This document shows positions 12,181 through 24,639 of a stretch of DNA of 64,000 nt, piece by piece. The position numbers and the translations under genes are program-made. A model generated the notes under the pieces. That model did no database searches. It was given only the letters and a program-made list of their open reading frames with translations, and was not told the DNA's origin. Position 1 is the stretch's first letter. Each line of letters opens with the position of its first letter. Source of the DNA: Thelephora terrestris (Eukaryota; Basidiomycota; Agaricomycetes; Thelephorales; Thelephoraceae); NCBI GenBank assembly GCA_015956445.1, contig WIUZ02000004.1, positions 2,418,001 to 2,482,000 on the forward strand, given 5' to 3'.

Positions 12181-15100
12181 ATGGCAGTGCGAAAGTTTTT
12201 CCGTCAATTAAAAGACCGTCATCGAGAACGAAGCAGGGCAAGGAACGAGACAGGTTCCATCGGGGAGCCAAGCGAAGTTGAACCCGTCGCGCCACGCCCC
12301 GCAGGGTCGGCATCAAATCTCCGCATCGGTGACCAGAACCAACCGACTCCTGGGCCCTCGGCCGCTCGCATTCAAGATTCCAACGGTACGAAGCCGTTCA
12401 ACTCCCAGCAGATCCGTCTGACCGTGCTTTTCCGCGCGACGCAGATTTTCCCTCCACTTTTACTCAATTCCAGCCTGATTCCAGCGAAAAAGAAAGCACG
12501 GTCGCACAACGTATCGCCGATCCGACACCAGATCTGTACATTGTTGCCCCGACTCTACAAACAGTCCAGCCCTCGGCCTCTCACGATCAGAACTCGAACG
12601 GTATGCGGCCATTTACTTCCCAGTAAAATCGTCTAATCGTACTTCTTCGTCCTACCCAGATCCCCCCTCCACTTCCATTCCATTCCAGCCTGATTCAATC
12701 GAAAAACAAGGCGCACACACGGGACCCCCGGATCTCATAACAGAATCGCCGGCGGTAGACGCTGACAAGGACACTGGGAAGCTCAAATCCCTCGCGTATC
12801 CTGTAGCCAAGACAATCCTCCTTGCGGTCAGAGAGTCCGCAGATGCGTTCGGTCCACTCAAGTCCGTCGCCGGAGGTCTCTGTTTCATATTGGACAATTA
12901 CGAGGTACAGTCCTTCTCCCGCACCCGCGATCCACAGCACTTACAGTTGCACCAGCGTATGAGGGCAAACAAACAATCCATAGATTCGTTGGCACCCCGG
13001 GTCCAGGAAGTTGCCAAGTTGCTCTACGCACCCGTTTCTCAGGGAGATATCGACGAACAATCGAGGAGAGACGTTTTGGAACGGTAAGTCCATACCCTCC
13101 GAAATCAGGTGCCGACTCTGACGTACGAATCATTAGCAAATTGCGAGACGTTGATCAAGATCTACACGGACTGATGGAGCAAGGAAAGGTTGAAGGTTTT
13201 TTCGCCAATGTCGACAACGCCGATAAGGTTCGCGGACTGGTCGAGGATATCCGCGATGCAACAATCCAATATCAGGTTTGTTTTGGCAATATTCGCACTA
13301 CCCAGCACCTCTGAAATTTGCTTCAGACTTCATTACAGCAAGATCTCTACATCAAGAGTTGCCAGCTTATTGTAAGGCCTGCTTCCTTGCTCCTCATCCT
13401 TGTGTGTTGATCAGTGGATAGGAAGCTGCAGAGCTTGCCCTTCTTGACAGGATGTATCACACTCCAGGTGCCAGCTACAGCAGTGGGAACAGGCAGGGAT
13501 GCCTGAGGGGAACGAGGCAGGATGTACTTGGAGAGTTTCAATGCTGGTTGACGGACAAGCAGGATAAACATGTTTTCTGGCTGAACGGCCTGGCCGGAAC
13601 TGGGAAGTCCACTCTCGCTCAAACATTTGCTGAAATGAGCTTCGCGGATGGAAAACTCGGGGCAAGCTTCTTCTGCTCAGGGGATTTTGTGGACCGGAGT
13701 AACCTTCAGACAATCTTTCCAACTCTTGCCTTCCAGCTTGCCTACAAGTATCCCTCTTTCCGTGGGAAGTTGTTGCAGGTCTTGAGAGCAATTCCAGATG
13801 TTGGACGGGAGTCCCTCTGCTCCCAGATGGAGAAACTCATCATTGGCCCATTCAAAGCTTCCCCTACCCCAACCCTCATCATCATTGACGCTCTTGATGA
13901 GTGCAAGGATGAAGAACCTGCCTCTGCCATCCTTTCCATCCTTTCCCGCTACACAGACCAAATACCCAATGTCAAATTCTTCATCACCGGCCGTCCTGAA
14001 CCTCGAATCCGCTCTGGGTTCCGTCTCAAGTCACTCCACCCCATCACAGAAGTGCTCAAGCTGCATGAGGTTAAACAGTCATCTGTTGATGCAGATATCA
14101 ATCTGTATTTCAGGACTGAGTTGGCCGAGGTTGCCAAGACACGAAGTGACTGGGACCTCACAGACCCATGGCCAACTTCATCTGAAATTGATGTTCTCTG
14201 CAAGAAGGCTGCTGGTCTCTTCATCTATGCTTCCACAGTCATAAAATTTGTTGCATGCCGAAGCTACACCCCCACAGTGAGGCTCAACCTCATCACCTCC
14301 CTCCCACAGAACACCACCCATGAATCAAAGTCAGGGGTTGATCCCCTCTACACCAAAGTCCTAGAGCAAGCCTTCCACAGTATTGACCCAGATGATCAGA
14401 AATTCCACTCTGAGTTCAAAACTGTTCTTGGAACAGTGGTGCTGGTGTTCAACCCTCTCTCAGTGAGGGCACTTTCAGACCTTCTCAAAATGCCTGAAAT
14501 CCGTACCACCCTCTGCTCCCTCCATTCCCTCCTCCTTGTACCAGAAACAGAGAAGACAGCAGACCCAGTTCAAGCCTTTCACAAGTCATTTCCTGACTTC
14601 CTCACAGATGCCAGCCGGTGCAGAGATGAAAGGTTTTTTGTTGAGCCAAAGGTCCACCATGCAGAGATTTTGCTGTCATGCCTGAGGTTGATGAAGGAAA
14701 GGTTGAAGAAGAGAAACATCTGTGACCTTGAGGACCATATTGTTCTTAGTGAGGTGAAGAACCTTTCCACCCAAAAAAGCAATAACATTGGAGATGCACT
14801 GGAATATGCCTGCCAGTTTTGGACAAAGCACCTTCTGGAGATCCCTGGAAGCAGCCCCCATGCCAAGGAAATAGCAGAGGCAATAGATGAATTCTCTACA
14901 ACCAGCTTGTTGTATTGGATTGAAGTCCTTGTGCTTACAGGAAAACTTGGTGTTGGAGTTTATGCCATGAATGATGTTGAGAAATGGTGTGCTTTGGTGA
15001 GTGCTTTTCCAACCATCTACTGAAAGCCATACTGATGGTCCTTTAGGCAAGAATTGAGTCCAAGTGGACAAATGACACCCAACGCTTCCTGTTGGAATAC

Positions 15101-16882
15101 TTTGATATCATCCACAACTCTCCTTCTCAGATATACCATTATGCCCTCCCATTTTCTCCTCCCTCATCATGGCTTCAAAAGTGCTATGGTGCAGAATTCT
15201 TGAATGTAGTCAAGGTGGTCAAGGGAGCTCTACTTGGGTGGGGAACATGTTCTCGAACTGTTTCTCTTGGGAGAAACCCATGCTCTATCTCGCACTGGAA
15301 CAGCACTGTTGCAGTTGGCCTGGAATCTGGGGATATCATCATCCTGGATGCAGTTACTGGCAGCCAAACTGCTGTCCTTTCTGGTCACACTGATTGGGTT
15401 AATGCTTCCACCTTCTCATCAGATGGGATGTTTTTCGTCTCTGGAAGTGATGACAAGACTGTCAAACTCTGGGATGTGCAAACTGGTGGAGTCATCAAGA
15501 CATTTGATGGTCACAAATCTTATGTCATGTCTGTTTCCATCTCAAAAAACTCTGCTATGATTGCCTCAGGGGATCGTTTGGGAACAATCTTCTTGTGGAA
15601 CAATCAGACAGGGGAACACACCTGTATCATTGAGCAAGAATATATTATAAAATATGTCACCTTCTCTCCAACAACCCCCCAACACCTCATATCTGTATCA
15701 GGAGGCAAGATCTGGCAGTGGGACATCAATGGCCATCAAATTGGCCCAGCATATGATGGTTCTTGCATTGCATTCTCCCCAGATGGTGTTCAATCTGTTT
15801 TGTGCAATGGAGATGCAGTCACAGTCCAATACTCTGATACTAGAGTGACTGTAGCTGAATTCTCTGTGGGTGGTGGAGACATTGAAAGATGCAGTTTCTC
15901 CCCTGATGGCAGGCTTGTTGCAGTTGCTACTGGGAGTACCATCTATGTCTGGAATACTACCAGCCGAGATTCTCACCCCATTGAGCAATTCACCACACCA
16001 TCTAATATTCGGGGCATTGTGTTCTGTTCTCCCTCCACTCTGATCTCAGCATCTTCGGATCGATCAGTCAGGTTTTGGCAGATTGGTGTTCCACAAACAG
16101 ACCAAGTTGTCTCTGATCAAAAGTCCACTCCACCTCCTTCAGCTTCAATCAAGTCTATCAGTCTGAACCCAGGGAATGGGATTGTTATCTCAAGTGACAA
16201 TGATGGGGTAGTAAAGACCTGGGATATCTTGACTGGCCTCTGCAAAGCATCCTTCCAGACCCCAGCTGGTGATAACTTGAGAGATGTCCAGCTAACAGAT
16301 GGGAAGCTAATCATGGTTTGGCATGAGAGTGGGAAGATTCACATCTGGGACACTGAGAAAGCTGAACTCCTCCAAACAGTAGAGGTCCCAAGGTGCAAGA
16401 GCCTCAGGATATCAGGGGATGGGTCAAAGGTCCTTTGTCTGAGTGATGGCACTGTCATTGAAGTGTGGTCAATGTGGACAGGAGAGCCCATGGGCAAAGT
16501 TGAGTTGGAAGATTGGGCACGTGGAGATGTCTTCTATTTGGATGGCTCGAAAATGTGGATTGAACTTTGGAACTCCTCAACCCAAGGGTGGGACTTTGGA
16601 ATCTCAGGCTCCTCCCCAGCCCCACTGCCCAACACACCCATAGAGGAATCTTGTCTGCAATTCACCAGTGACCCCCCAAGGATTACAAACAAAATCACTG
16701 GAAAAGTGGTTTTCCAACTGTTTGGGAGGTATGCAGAACCTGAGGTGGCACAGTGGGATGGGCAATATCTGGTTGCTGGCTATAGAACTGGAGAGGTTTT
16801 GATTTTTGATTTCTGTCATCTGTATCCCCAGAAAGAATCTATAGTTTATTGTTTCTGTGACTGGAAGCTTTATGTGTTGTAG
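12181..16882 (+). CDS. NACHT-WD40 NLR-type signalling NTPase
   Basis: Eight-exon gene for an NLR-like protein of 1445 aa, a family used by fungi in non-self recognition and regulated cell death; the role here is inferred. Exons that stay in frame throughout: 12181-12385, 12445-12600, 12660-12904, 12947-13083, 13137-13275, 13327-13371, 13422-14996, 15047-16882. Features in order: basic leader (VRKFFRQLKDRHRERS); a duplicated short exon motif (PST..FQPDS.EK, exons 2 and 3); a helical N-terminal region ending ELALLDRM; NACHT with Walker A GLAGTGKSTLA (about 13585) and Walker B LIIIDALDEC (about 13885), then FFITGRPEPRIR; a helical linker; and at least six WD40 blades from about 15300 (LSGHTDWVNAS, DKTVKLWDVQTGG). 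The start ATG is supported by homologous relics in copies A, B and D. It converges on the ACS gene. Confidence 0.93.
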
Positions 16883-17688
16883 ATAGGAAGGGGTGCAAAT
16901 GCAATGTGGTCTAACCATCATCTTTTTCAGTCTGGGAAAGACTAAATAAAACAGAAGGTTAGTCTTATCATGGCTGGCTAAATTTATCACATTGGACAAA
17001 GGGTAAGATAGCTGAGGTGTGGCACCCTCAACTACATCACATTCCACCCTAGCTTGACAAACTGATGATATGTATCTTGATATCTATCAACCTTTATGGC
17101 ACCCCCAACAACCCTCCCAGGAACTAATCACAATGACTTGACAGATACACCCTGTAGACTTTGGCCTTGTACCATTGAAGACACCCTTTGAAAGGAAGGG
17201 GAATTATTCACCTTCATTTTGGAACAAACAGATCAATGTTTCTGAGGTGTTGATGCAGACGCCAGCAGGAAAATGAATAGTGCCCTCCATCAAAATGCTT
17301 GTTGTGGATCTTGGACAGTCATTCAGAATGGTCGCTCTTCCCTCACACACACAGCAAGGTGGAAACTGATGGCATCATGACTGAAGATTGAGGCATTTGT
17401 ACAGGGGTCCCCAGTCCAGAGGAAAGTGGGCCCCATCCACCCCACCTTCATCCAAAGGAAATGTGCATGTTCGCACTTGGAAACTGCATACAACATGTTT
17501 GAATTTATCACCCAAAGTACATCTTATCAATAAGAAAAAAGTTGCAATGGTTCAAGACTACACAACAGGTTACCCAAGAAATTCCTCTTCAACTCCTATA
17601 ATGTACAAACCACCTCCCCTGCTCCATCAGAATCACCAAACACGCTCCTCTTTACCGGCCCATTCAGTGTAGCAAAGGCGCAGGAGAT
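16883..17688. other. Intergenic spacer between convergent NLR and ACS
   Basis: About 800 bases between the 3' ends of two convergent genes. Only short open frames and no recognised repeat were seen. It presumably contains both 3' UTRs. Confidence 0.5.
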
Positions 17689-19834
17689 CTAAGACGAGGT
17701 GGCAACCTTAGCCTTGATGGCATCGACAACGCTGGGATCAGCCAAGGTGCTGAGGTCGCCCAGCTGGTCGCCCTCTCCTGCAGAAATCTTGCGCATGATA
17801 CGGCGCATGATCTTGCCAGATCGGGTCTTGGGAAGGTCGGGAACGATGATGATCTTCTTTGGCGCGGCGAAAGGCCCGATGACCTTCCTGACCTGAAGAA
17901 TGAGCTCCTTAGCGAGGGAACCCTCGTCATTGGGGTTGTAGGTGAATTCACTAGGAAAGGAGGTTAAATGAAGTCGGAGTCTGCACAGTGGGCAAGGGAA
18001 TACGTACGGCTTGAGGGTCACAAAGGCGTAGACAGTTTGGCCGGTGAGATCGTCGGAGACGCCGATGACGGCCGTCTCAGCGACACCCCTGTGAAGGATC
18101 AAAGCAGACTCGATCTCGGCAGTTGAGAGGCGATGTCCTGAGACGTTGATGACATCTGAGTTCTGTTAGGCTCGCGCTCGTGAAGCGAGAGACGTTCGGG
18201 ATACTGACCGTCTACGCGACCCTTGATCCAAATGTATCCGTGCTCATCACGGGCTGCACCATCGCCGGTATAGAAAAATCCTGGGTACGGCTAAACAAGA
18301 CAGGATCAGAAACGGCGTCGCACACAGCGCAAATAAACGCAAACCCTCATGTAGGTATCGAGGTAACGGTTATCATCCTTCCAGACCGTCCTCGCGATAG
18401 ACGGCCAGGGGTTCCTGATACACATGATACCCTCGACGCTGTTGCCCTCGAGGACTTCTCCGGACACTGGGTCGAGGATGACCGGCTCGATGCCGAAGAA
18501 AGGTACGGTAGCGGATCCCGGTTTCGTCTCGATGGCGCCGGGGAATGGCGTTATCATGATCAATCCGGTCTCGGTTTGCCACCAAGTGTCGACGATAGCA
18601 CACTGCCTCTTTCCGACGTGCTCATTGTACCAGTCCCAAGCTTTGGGGTTGATAGGTTCACCGACACTACCCAGCACTCGAACCGTGCTGAGATCGTGGG
18701 CTTGGGTGTGGTGTTCGCCGAGACGACGGAGGAGACGGATGGCGGTGGGAGCGGTGTAGAAATGGGTGATCTGGTGTTTCTCGACGACCTGCCAATAACG
18801 GGATGAAGTGGGGTAGACCCGGGGTAGACTCGAATACAGTGGTTGTGACGCCCTTGAGAAGAGGTCCGTAGACGATGTACCTGATCAGATATAAGACCAG
18901 AGGCGGCTGCTGCCAAAAGTACCAAACTTACGTGTGGCCGGTGATCCAGCCGACATCGGCCATGCATGCGAACCTGTCCTCGGGGTGGACATCGAAGACG
19001 TACTTGACGGTCAGCGCGGCTCCGAGAAGGTATCCGGCGGTAGTGTGGACGACACCCTTTGGCTTTCCGGTGGATCCAGAGGTCTAAAAATGGCAAGAAG
19101 CACCGTCAGCGACTGTTGTTGGACGGAAGATAAACTTCCGATGCTCACGTAAAGAATGAAAAACGGGACCTCAGAGGACATGACCTCCGGCGGACAGTAG
19201 TTTGGGACCTTGAGGGTCTCTTCGTGCCACCACTTGTCGCGTCCCTCGGTCCAGGCAACGGCGTTTCCGGTCCTCCTCTGAACAAGAACATGCTCGACCT
19301 GGGGGCACTCCTTGAGAGCGGCATCGACGATGGCCTTGGTGGCAATGGCCTTTCCACCTCGTCGGCCCTCATCGGAGGTGATCAAAACGCGGGACTTGCA
19401 ATCCTTGATGCGGTCTCGAAGCGACTCGGAGGAGAATCCAGCGAAGACGACGGAATGGATGGCGCTGATACGAGCGCAGGCCAGGAAAGTGGCAACAGCG
19501 TGCCAGGTCATGGACATGTAAACGGAGACGGTGTCGCCCTTCTTGATTCCCATAGCTTTCAGGATGTTAGCCACGCTGCAAACTTCGTGGAGAAGCTGAG
19601 CGTAGGTGATTTCAAAGCCTTCGCCCGGCTCATCAGCTTCGTAGATGATTGCGGTGTATTGAAATTAGTGAGTTCGTGACAAAATGTTGTGGAATGAAGG
19701 GGAGGGGGGATCGTGTAGAGCTACTGTGTGGTTCGGGACGCTGAGACTGTCGGCACTGGCCGACGCCATGGGCGCCAAAGCTGAAGCGCTGATCGACCGA
19801 TGGGTAATATGATGGCAGAAATGCGAACCTTATC

Positions 19835-22253
19835 TGTCAGGCCGACGCGACCTCTACAGTTCAATAGCACTCTTGCTATCCAAACCTTACACACACAAGG
19901 ATCAAACACACAGTTATAACCTTGTTTGCAAACCCAGGGATATCGGAAGTCTCTTCACAGACTAGATAGGAGAAGAGGAGAAAGAAGGAGACAAGGGTCT
20001 TCAGGCACTCTTGCTCTAAGCACACAGCAGTAGAGGTCACGGAGAGTCTGATGATAACAAATCTAAGGAGTACAGGCTAAACTACTCTGAGTATATATAC
20101 TACTTAGATTTGTGATGTGACCGTCACATGTAACTATACTATGGATACAAACACAGACAAACATGGTCCGTGCACAGCACTGCATGGTCTGTGCGTTACG
20201 TGGTGACTAATGCTACAAATTATCAGCTGATAAACGAAAGTGTGGCGGCCAATAGCAATTTGAGAGCATTTGCAAAGCAGTTACAAAGCATGACGTAGCC
20301 TGAGAATGTTCGGAAAGAATGTGGGTATGGCTGACTAACAGCCAATGGCAAAAGAGGAGCATATGACTAAGAAATAGGGGCATATGATGTCATGTGGGTC
20401 ATGCGCAGTAAACAATAGAAATGATGACTCAACTCCTGAGTCGTGGAAGGGGGGTGGCATTTGGTATATAACCAAAGGGGGTTGGATGACTGGTCTTCCA
20501 ACAAACCCACCTTTGTTACACAGCCAACATGCCTCGTGCTCAAACTCGTGTTCCCACCCGTCGCTCTACCTCTTACTCTCCTGTTCAGGAGAACAATTAC
20601 AACATCGACCGCTTCTCTCATGCCCGCCGTGATCCGTCTCGCCCTTATCCCACTTTGGGAGCTATCATGGACCGGACCGCCACCGCCGACCCTAATGAGG
20701 GTTTTACCGACTTAGGTTCGGGATGCCGGTTGACATATTTGGCATGTCTACTGACGTTCCGCTTTAGGTTTCAGGGATTTCATCCAAGCTTCTCGCAGGG
20801 TGTCTCGGCGCAAGTTGGCGCGTATCGAGACAAACCCTTATGCGACCGAACTCCTCAACAGGGGCGTCGAGTTTGTTACTGAGACCAACGAGACCTTCAA
20901 CTCCGTGTTGGAGGCCAGCGTTATCCATACGGGTAACGTTGGGTCCATGTTGATGGACGAGATAGCTCATGTTAATGAGCGAGTTGATGGTCGTCGCGAA
21001 GAGATCGAGAAGCTGGAGAAGGAGTTCCTTGGATGCCATGAAGGCATCTTGAAGATCGAAGATGAGCAGGAGCAGCATGGTATGGCGATTGACAGGTTGA
21101 AGGTAAATGTGGGGTCGGGAGATATTGGACATCTCTAACCTAACATTTCCTTTAGGGAGAGGTGATCACTCTGAAGGACTTGGTCCGGAGTCTTGTTACG
21201 AAGACCGGAGAATTGGAGGACGATAAGGTACTGGGACTGGGATCGAAGATAGTTGTCATCTTCTAACCCTGTTCCTGTTAGGTCCGCCTTACTCGCCGTG
21301 TCTCCGAGTTGACCGGAGAAGTCCGGGATCTCCAGAGGCATTGTGTTGAGCCGGAGGTCCGAGTCGAAGAGGAGGAGGGGGAAGAAGTTCTGCATCGGGC
21401 CGGGTCGCCGATCATCCCTAACCGGGCTGAGTCGCCGCCCGCTCGTTTGTTGGTTCGTCACGAGAACAGGTTGGTTCCCGTTGATGATGAGGTCATCGAA
21501 ATCGGGAGCGACGAATTCTACCAGAACGTAGGAGTTGTCCGTAGGGACACTCCTCGTCCTGAGTTCGTTTCTACTCCTTGGGGTAGTCGCCGTCAATGGC
21601 CTGCTCTGGAGTACAATCCGTACGCCGAGTTCGTTCCCGATAGTGAACCAAACTCTGATACGGAGCTTCCAGATTACGATGACTTGTCGGATGTGGACCC
21701 GAACGAGATCCGGGAGCAGAACTGGTTGAATGAGGAGTTGGTGAGGTCGGCATTGGAAGTAGTACAAAGGATCCGAAGAGATATTGATTAAATAACTCTT
21801 TTGTACTGTTGGCTTCCAATGAACCTTCTATATCGTCTATTGCGCGTGATCTATGAGTCGTAAAGCATAATGGTTTTCATAAGTCCAATCCAAGGGTCAG
21901 ATTAATAAACCGGTTGACTTCTGCGAGAGGTCAGCGCGCGACGCTTATTAATACATCCCTTGTTGTCGGTAGCCTGAATATCTACTAGTCGTCCAGGGGC
22001 AACGGAGGGCCAGGTAGGGGGGATCTTCATAAGAAGGTCCGCCGGTACATGTTCACGTATTATACCTCGGGTCTTCTGGGGTATCTTGACTAGTAGCACG
22101 TTCCACGTATTGGACTTTGAGTCGTTAAGCATAGAGCATATTGCATAATAAACAGTTTACCGCCGTGTTTAGGGCAGGGCACCAACTGACTTAGTGGTGA
22201 TGAGGCGTTGAATAAAGGAAAATAAAAAGAGGGTAAACGGCGAAATCATCACA
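19835..22253 (+). mobile_element. TG...CA element 1 with a spliced cargo gene (LTR-kin ends)
   Basis: A 2419-bp insertion beginning TGTCAGGCC and ending CATCACA, with a 5-bp target duplication, the hallmark of insertion by a retroviral-type integrase. No direct repeat at the two ends and no gag, protease, reverse transcriptase or integrase is seen. It could be a long solo LTR or a non-autonomous LTR-kin element that carries one gene. At 20040-20110 there is a hairpin-forming tract (AAATCTAAGGAGTA with its inverse) around a TATATA box, and at 20112 the near-palindrome TGTGATGTGACCGTCACA, which recurs in element 2. It looks whole. It is young relative to the segment duplication, since copy B has the empty site. 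Confidence 0.75.
20529..21791 (+). CDS. Four-exon coiled-coil cargo protein of element 1
   Basis: Gene inside element 1, with a TATATAA box about 60 bases before the ATG. Exons 20529-20715, 20768-21102, 21156-21227 and 21282-21791 use normal GT-AG introns and stay in frame (about 367 aa). The product has a basic, Ser/Arg-rich N terminus, a middle with a strong coiled coil (VNERVDGRREEIEKLEKEF), and an acidic, Pro-rich tail (YDDLSDVDPNEIREQNW). No catalytic motif is seen. The gene at 60257-61860 in element 2 has the same exon count and layout. It is probably an element-specific structural protein; a gag-like role is speculation. Confidence 0.7.
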
Positions 22254-22620
22254 TTATCGGGGTGGGTATAAGCCCATCGGTCAACGCAGTTGTATGAGGC
22301 GTTGAGGCCACCTTCGGGGAATCAGACGATGTCTCCATTCTCGAAGCTACCGGAACGAACGGTCTTGAACGGACGATCCCAGTAGAGTCTCTTGGGCGAT
22401 CTGTTGGCGAAACGATCTTCAGTCAGTCGGGGGTGGGCATAGACAGGTGGGAAACGAACGTACCTGTGCCCACCATTCGTCTGAACCCTCTCCGACGGTC
22501 TTTCCGTGGTGATCGCGATAGCCCAGGATATCAGGACCAACGTGTGGCTTTTTCTGATGTTCTTTAACGCGAGGGGCGATGGGGTGAGTTGGGATGGATT
22601 GATGCTGAGAATCGGCCATG

Positions 22621-23825
22621 GCTGCTGAGCGAGAAGGGGATGGAAAGGAACGTTGATGTCGAGACCTTTTTTATTATGAGAATAGAAGGCAGGCACAAAA
22701 TATTTTATTTTTCTCACAGGCGTTATCCGCGAACTGAAACTGGAACCGAGGGCGGTAATGTGGGGACCGGCAACCCGCCTTGGCCACGCGTGCTCATTTG
22801 AAATTGGCTCCCCAGTGAGACATCCTCTGGTCAATTTTCCAGCCCGTCCAAACTGCGTGCGTCGGATTAGATATACGGAAATACTATGTGGCGTGGCCGT
22901 GCATCGATTCATGGTTTGAATTTTTTATGAAGGCAATACCCTGTGTGAAAATATCATACTGTTGGTCACCAAAGGGCTACCCATAATCAAGTGTTGGGGT
23001 GCTATAGGCGTCGAATCTTGCCATAGTCTGGGTGGTCGAATGCCACACCCCGCACTGCACTCGATGATGTTAACATATCTCACATCAGTCTCGAGTTACA
23101 CGGTCTTTATCCTCATAGTCCCTTATATCCGAGTTACGGCCGCTGCGTTCAAGGGAGAACTGTGGCGCACACCCCTGTTAGGTGGAGTTGCCTCACTCGA
23201 TTCGATCGCTGATATTCACAAAAAACCTCAATTTCTGGCAATCAAGGTACTTTTCTCTTGGAGCGCAACCATGAAATTGAAGTTTGCTATGTCTCCTCAT
23301 GCTCTATGTTTTTAAAGTGGGTGTGGTGTGTGGCAGTCCACAGAAATTTAATTTCAAAAGATGGGCAACGAACTGAGTGTGTGGGAAAGTCCGCACGGAA
23401 TCAATTTTTGGCAGAGGGTTGCCGGTCCCCAGGTAATGTTCTGACCTAAACATATGAGGACTCGATTCAATCCCTCCATGGCCAGACATCCGCTCACTCC
23501 CCGCCTCATTCCCTAGCAGTCTTTTCCGAATCTTTGAGTGTCGGTGTATGCATCTCAGAGCATTCGAGCGAAAAAACTGGTCCTTCACAGAGTATAAACC
23601 ACCACAAAATCCCTATTCCCTGCCCCGGAATTCCATCATTCGAAAACCCGCCGGAGGTTACTAAAAAGGCAATCAGCGCTTACGCTCAACTAATTAGTAC
23701 GTGCGGGGAGGACCCTGGATCCCTCACTGCCGCCCACTGTAGCGTTACATAGAACGCGTAATAATTACATCGTTTCCCCCGAATGACCATCGATCATCTT
23801 GCCCCACCCCAGCGAGAACAAATTT
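22621..23825. other. Upstream region of ACS and divergent spacer
   Basis: About 1.2 kb between the ACS start and the oxidoreductase upstream region. It must contain the ACS promoter. No gene is recognised, and the open frames are short and without homology to the other copies. Confidence 0.4.
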
Positions 23826-24103
23826 AACGATCTCTTGATTTCACCTAGCGCGGCGAGTGCGCTTATCAACAGAAATTCATTCCCTGATTCACGAGTGCCG
23901 CCAATCCCTTCGCGCTTTGGGGTGAACAATCCCTTCAGAGAGCTTGCAATCCACACTCGTGAATCCTCACCACAAATCATCAGAGATCGTGCGTGTTCAG
24001 CCTCGCCCGTCACCAACCTGGTATAGGGGTTCCAGTGGCCACATTCAAAATCTCGCCGGTTAAGTGACTCACCAACTCTTTCACAAGCGGCACACCAGAC
24101 GAA

Positions 24104-24610
24104 ATGAACCCGATAATGTCCTCGCAAAAACCGAATCCTCTCCCAAAAAAGATCGTCATCGTCGGTGGAGGGATCATCGGCTGCACGACCGCATATCTCT
24201 CCCATCACCCTTCATATCGAAGCGACATCGACGAAATCACCATTCTCGAGGCGTCCACCACCGGCGTCGCTCAAGGAGCATCAGGAAAGGCTGGAGGGCT
24301 CGTCGCGAAGTGGGCTTATCCCCGTGAACTCGTCGACGTCTCCTCTCCTGAACACGTCCGCCTCGCCGGGTTACATGACGGCACCGAACGCTGGGGATGG
24401 CGCTACGTCAACTGTGGGAACTGGAAAGGCCGCGGTGAGGACAATCCCTCTCTCGCGAGTCCTGGTTCTGCGGTGGGCGACGGAGATGACAAAACTAACC
24501 TCGGGAAAACTGCTGGGTTGGAGGATCCCAGTCTAGAGCGAAGAGGCCTCCCAGATGACCTGCACTGGGTCAAGGAATCTCTCACTAAATGGGCATATGC
24601 ACAAAGCTGA
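24104..24610 (+). pseudogene. FAD-dependent oxidoreductase (DAO-like), 3' truncated
   Basis: N-terminal part of a DAO-superfamily flavoprotein of the kind related to yeast Tda3. The start reads KKIVIVGGGIIGCTTAY (Rossmann GxGxxG with FAD-binding context) after a Met-rich leader, then ILEAST.GVAQGASGKAGG, VAKWAYPRELVDVS, ERWGWRYVNCG and LPDDLHWVKESLT. About 165 residues are present where the family usually has about 400 or more. Homology ends at about 24600, where the next GTPase relic begins, so the segment boundary cut the gene. The upstream region (23830-24060) is the part that persists as relics in copies A, B and D. Confidence 0.8.
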
Positions 24611-24639
24611 ATTAGGTACCGTCCCACGAGAGAAACCAA

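Larger units (their letters stand above)
19830..22258. repeat. 5-bp target site duplication TTATC around element 1
   Basis: TTATC at 19830-19834 and 22254-22258 flanks the insertion. The paralogous ACS in copy B has a single TTATC at 7282-7286 with homologous flanks on both sides, which is the empty site. Confidence 0.85.
17689..22620 (-). pseudogene. Acetyl-CoA synthetase, nearly complete but broken (copy C)
   Basis: Eight-exon gene for acetyl-CoA synthetase (acetate + ATP + CoA to acetyl-CoA, cytosol/nucleus). Exons (minus): 22620-22464, 22400 to the insertion, about 19658-19149, 19083-18932, 18880-18345, 18290-18209, 18155-18008, 17950-17689. The adenylation P-loop [11 protein letters not shown] lies in exon 4, TWWQTETG in exon 5, YTGDGA in exon 6, and the conserved lysine context [14 protein letters not shown] in exon 8. 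Damage seen: a TGA where the family has Trp (DIV*FPEGG, exon 2), one extra G in exon 5 (after FESTP), AC instead of AG at the exon 3 acceptor, and a 2419-bp element at the end of exon 2. Everything else is well conserved, so inactivation looks recent. A functional copy elsewhere in the genome is expected. Confidence 0.88.

Noticed and set aside
14579-16637. Minus-strand open frames across the NLR
   Set aside because: Antisense shadows of a gene whose eight exons agree in frame and domain order.
19835-22253. Complete LTR retrotransposon
   Set aside because: No direct repeats at the two ends and no retroelement proteins; only the tips and the 5-bp duplication fit.
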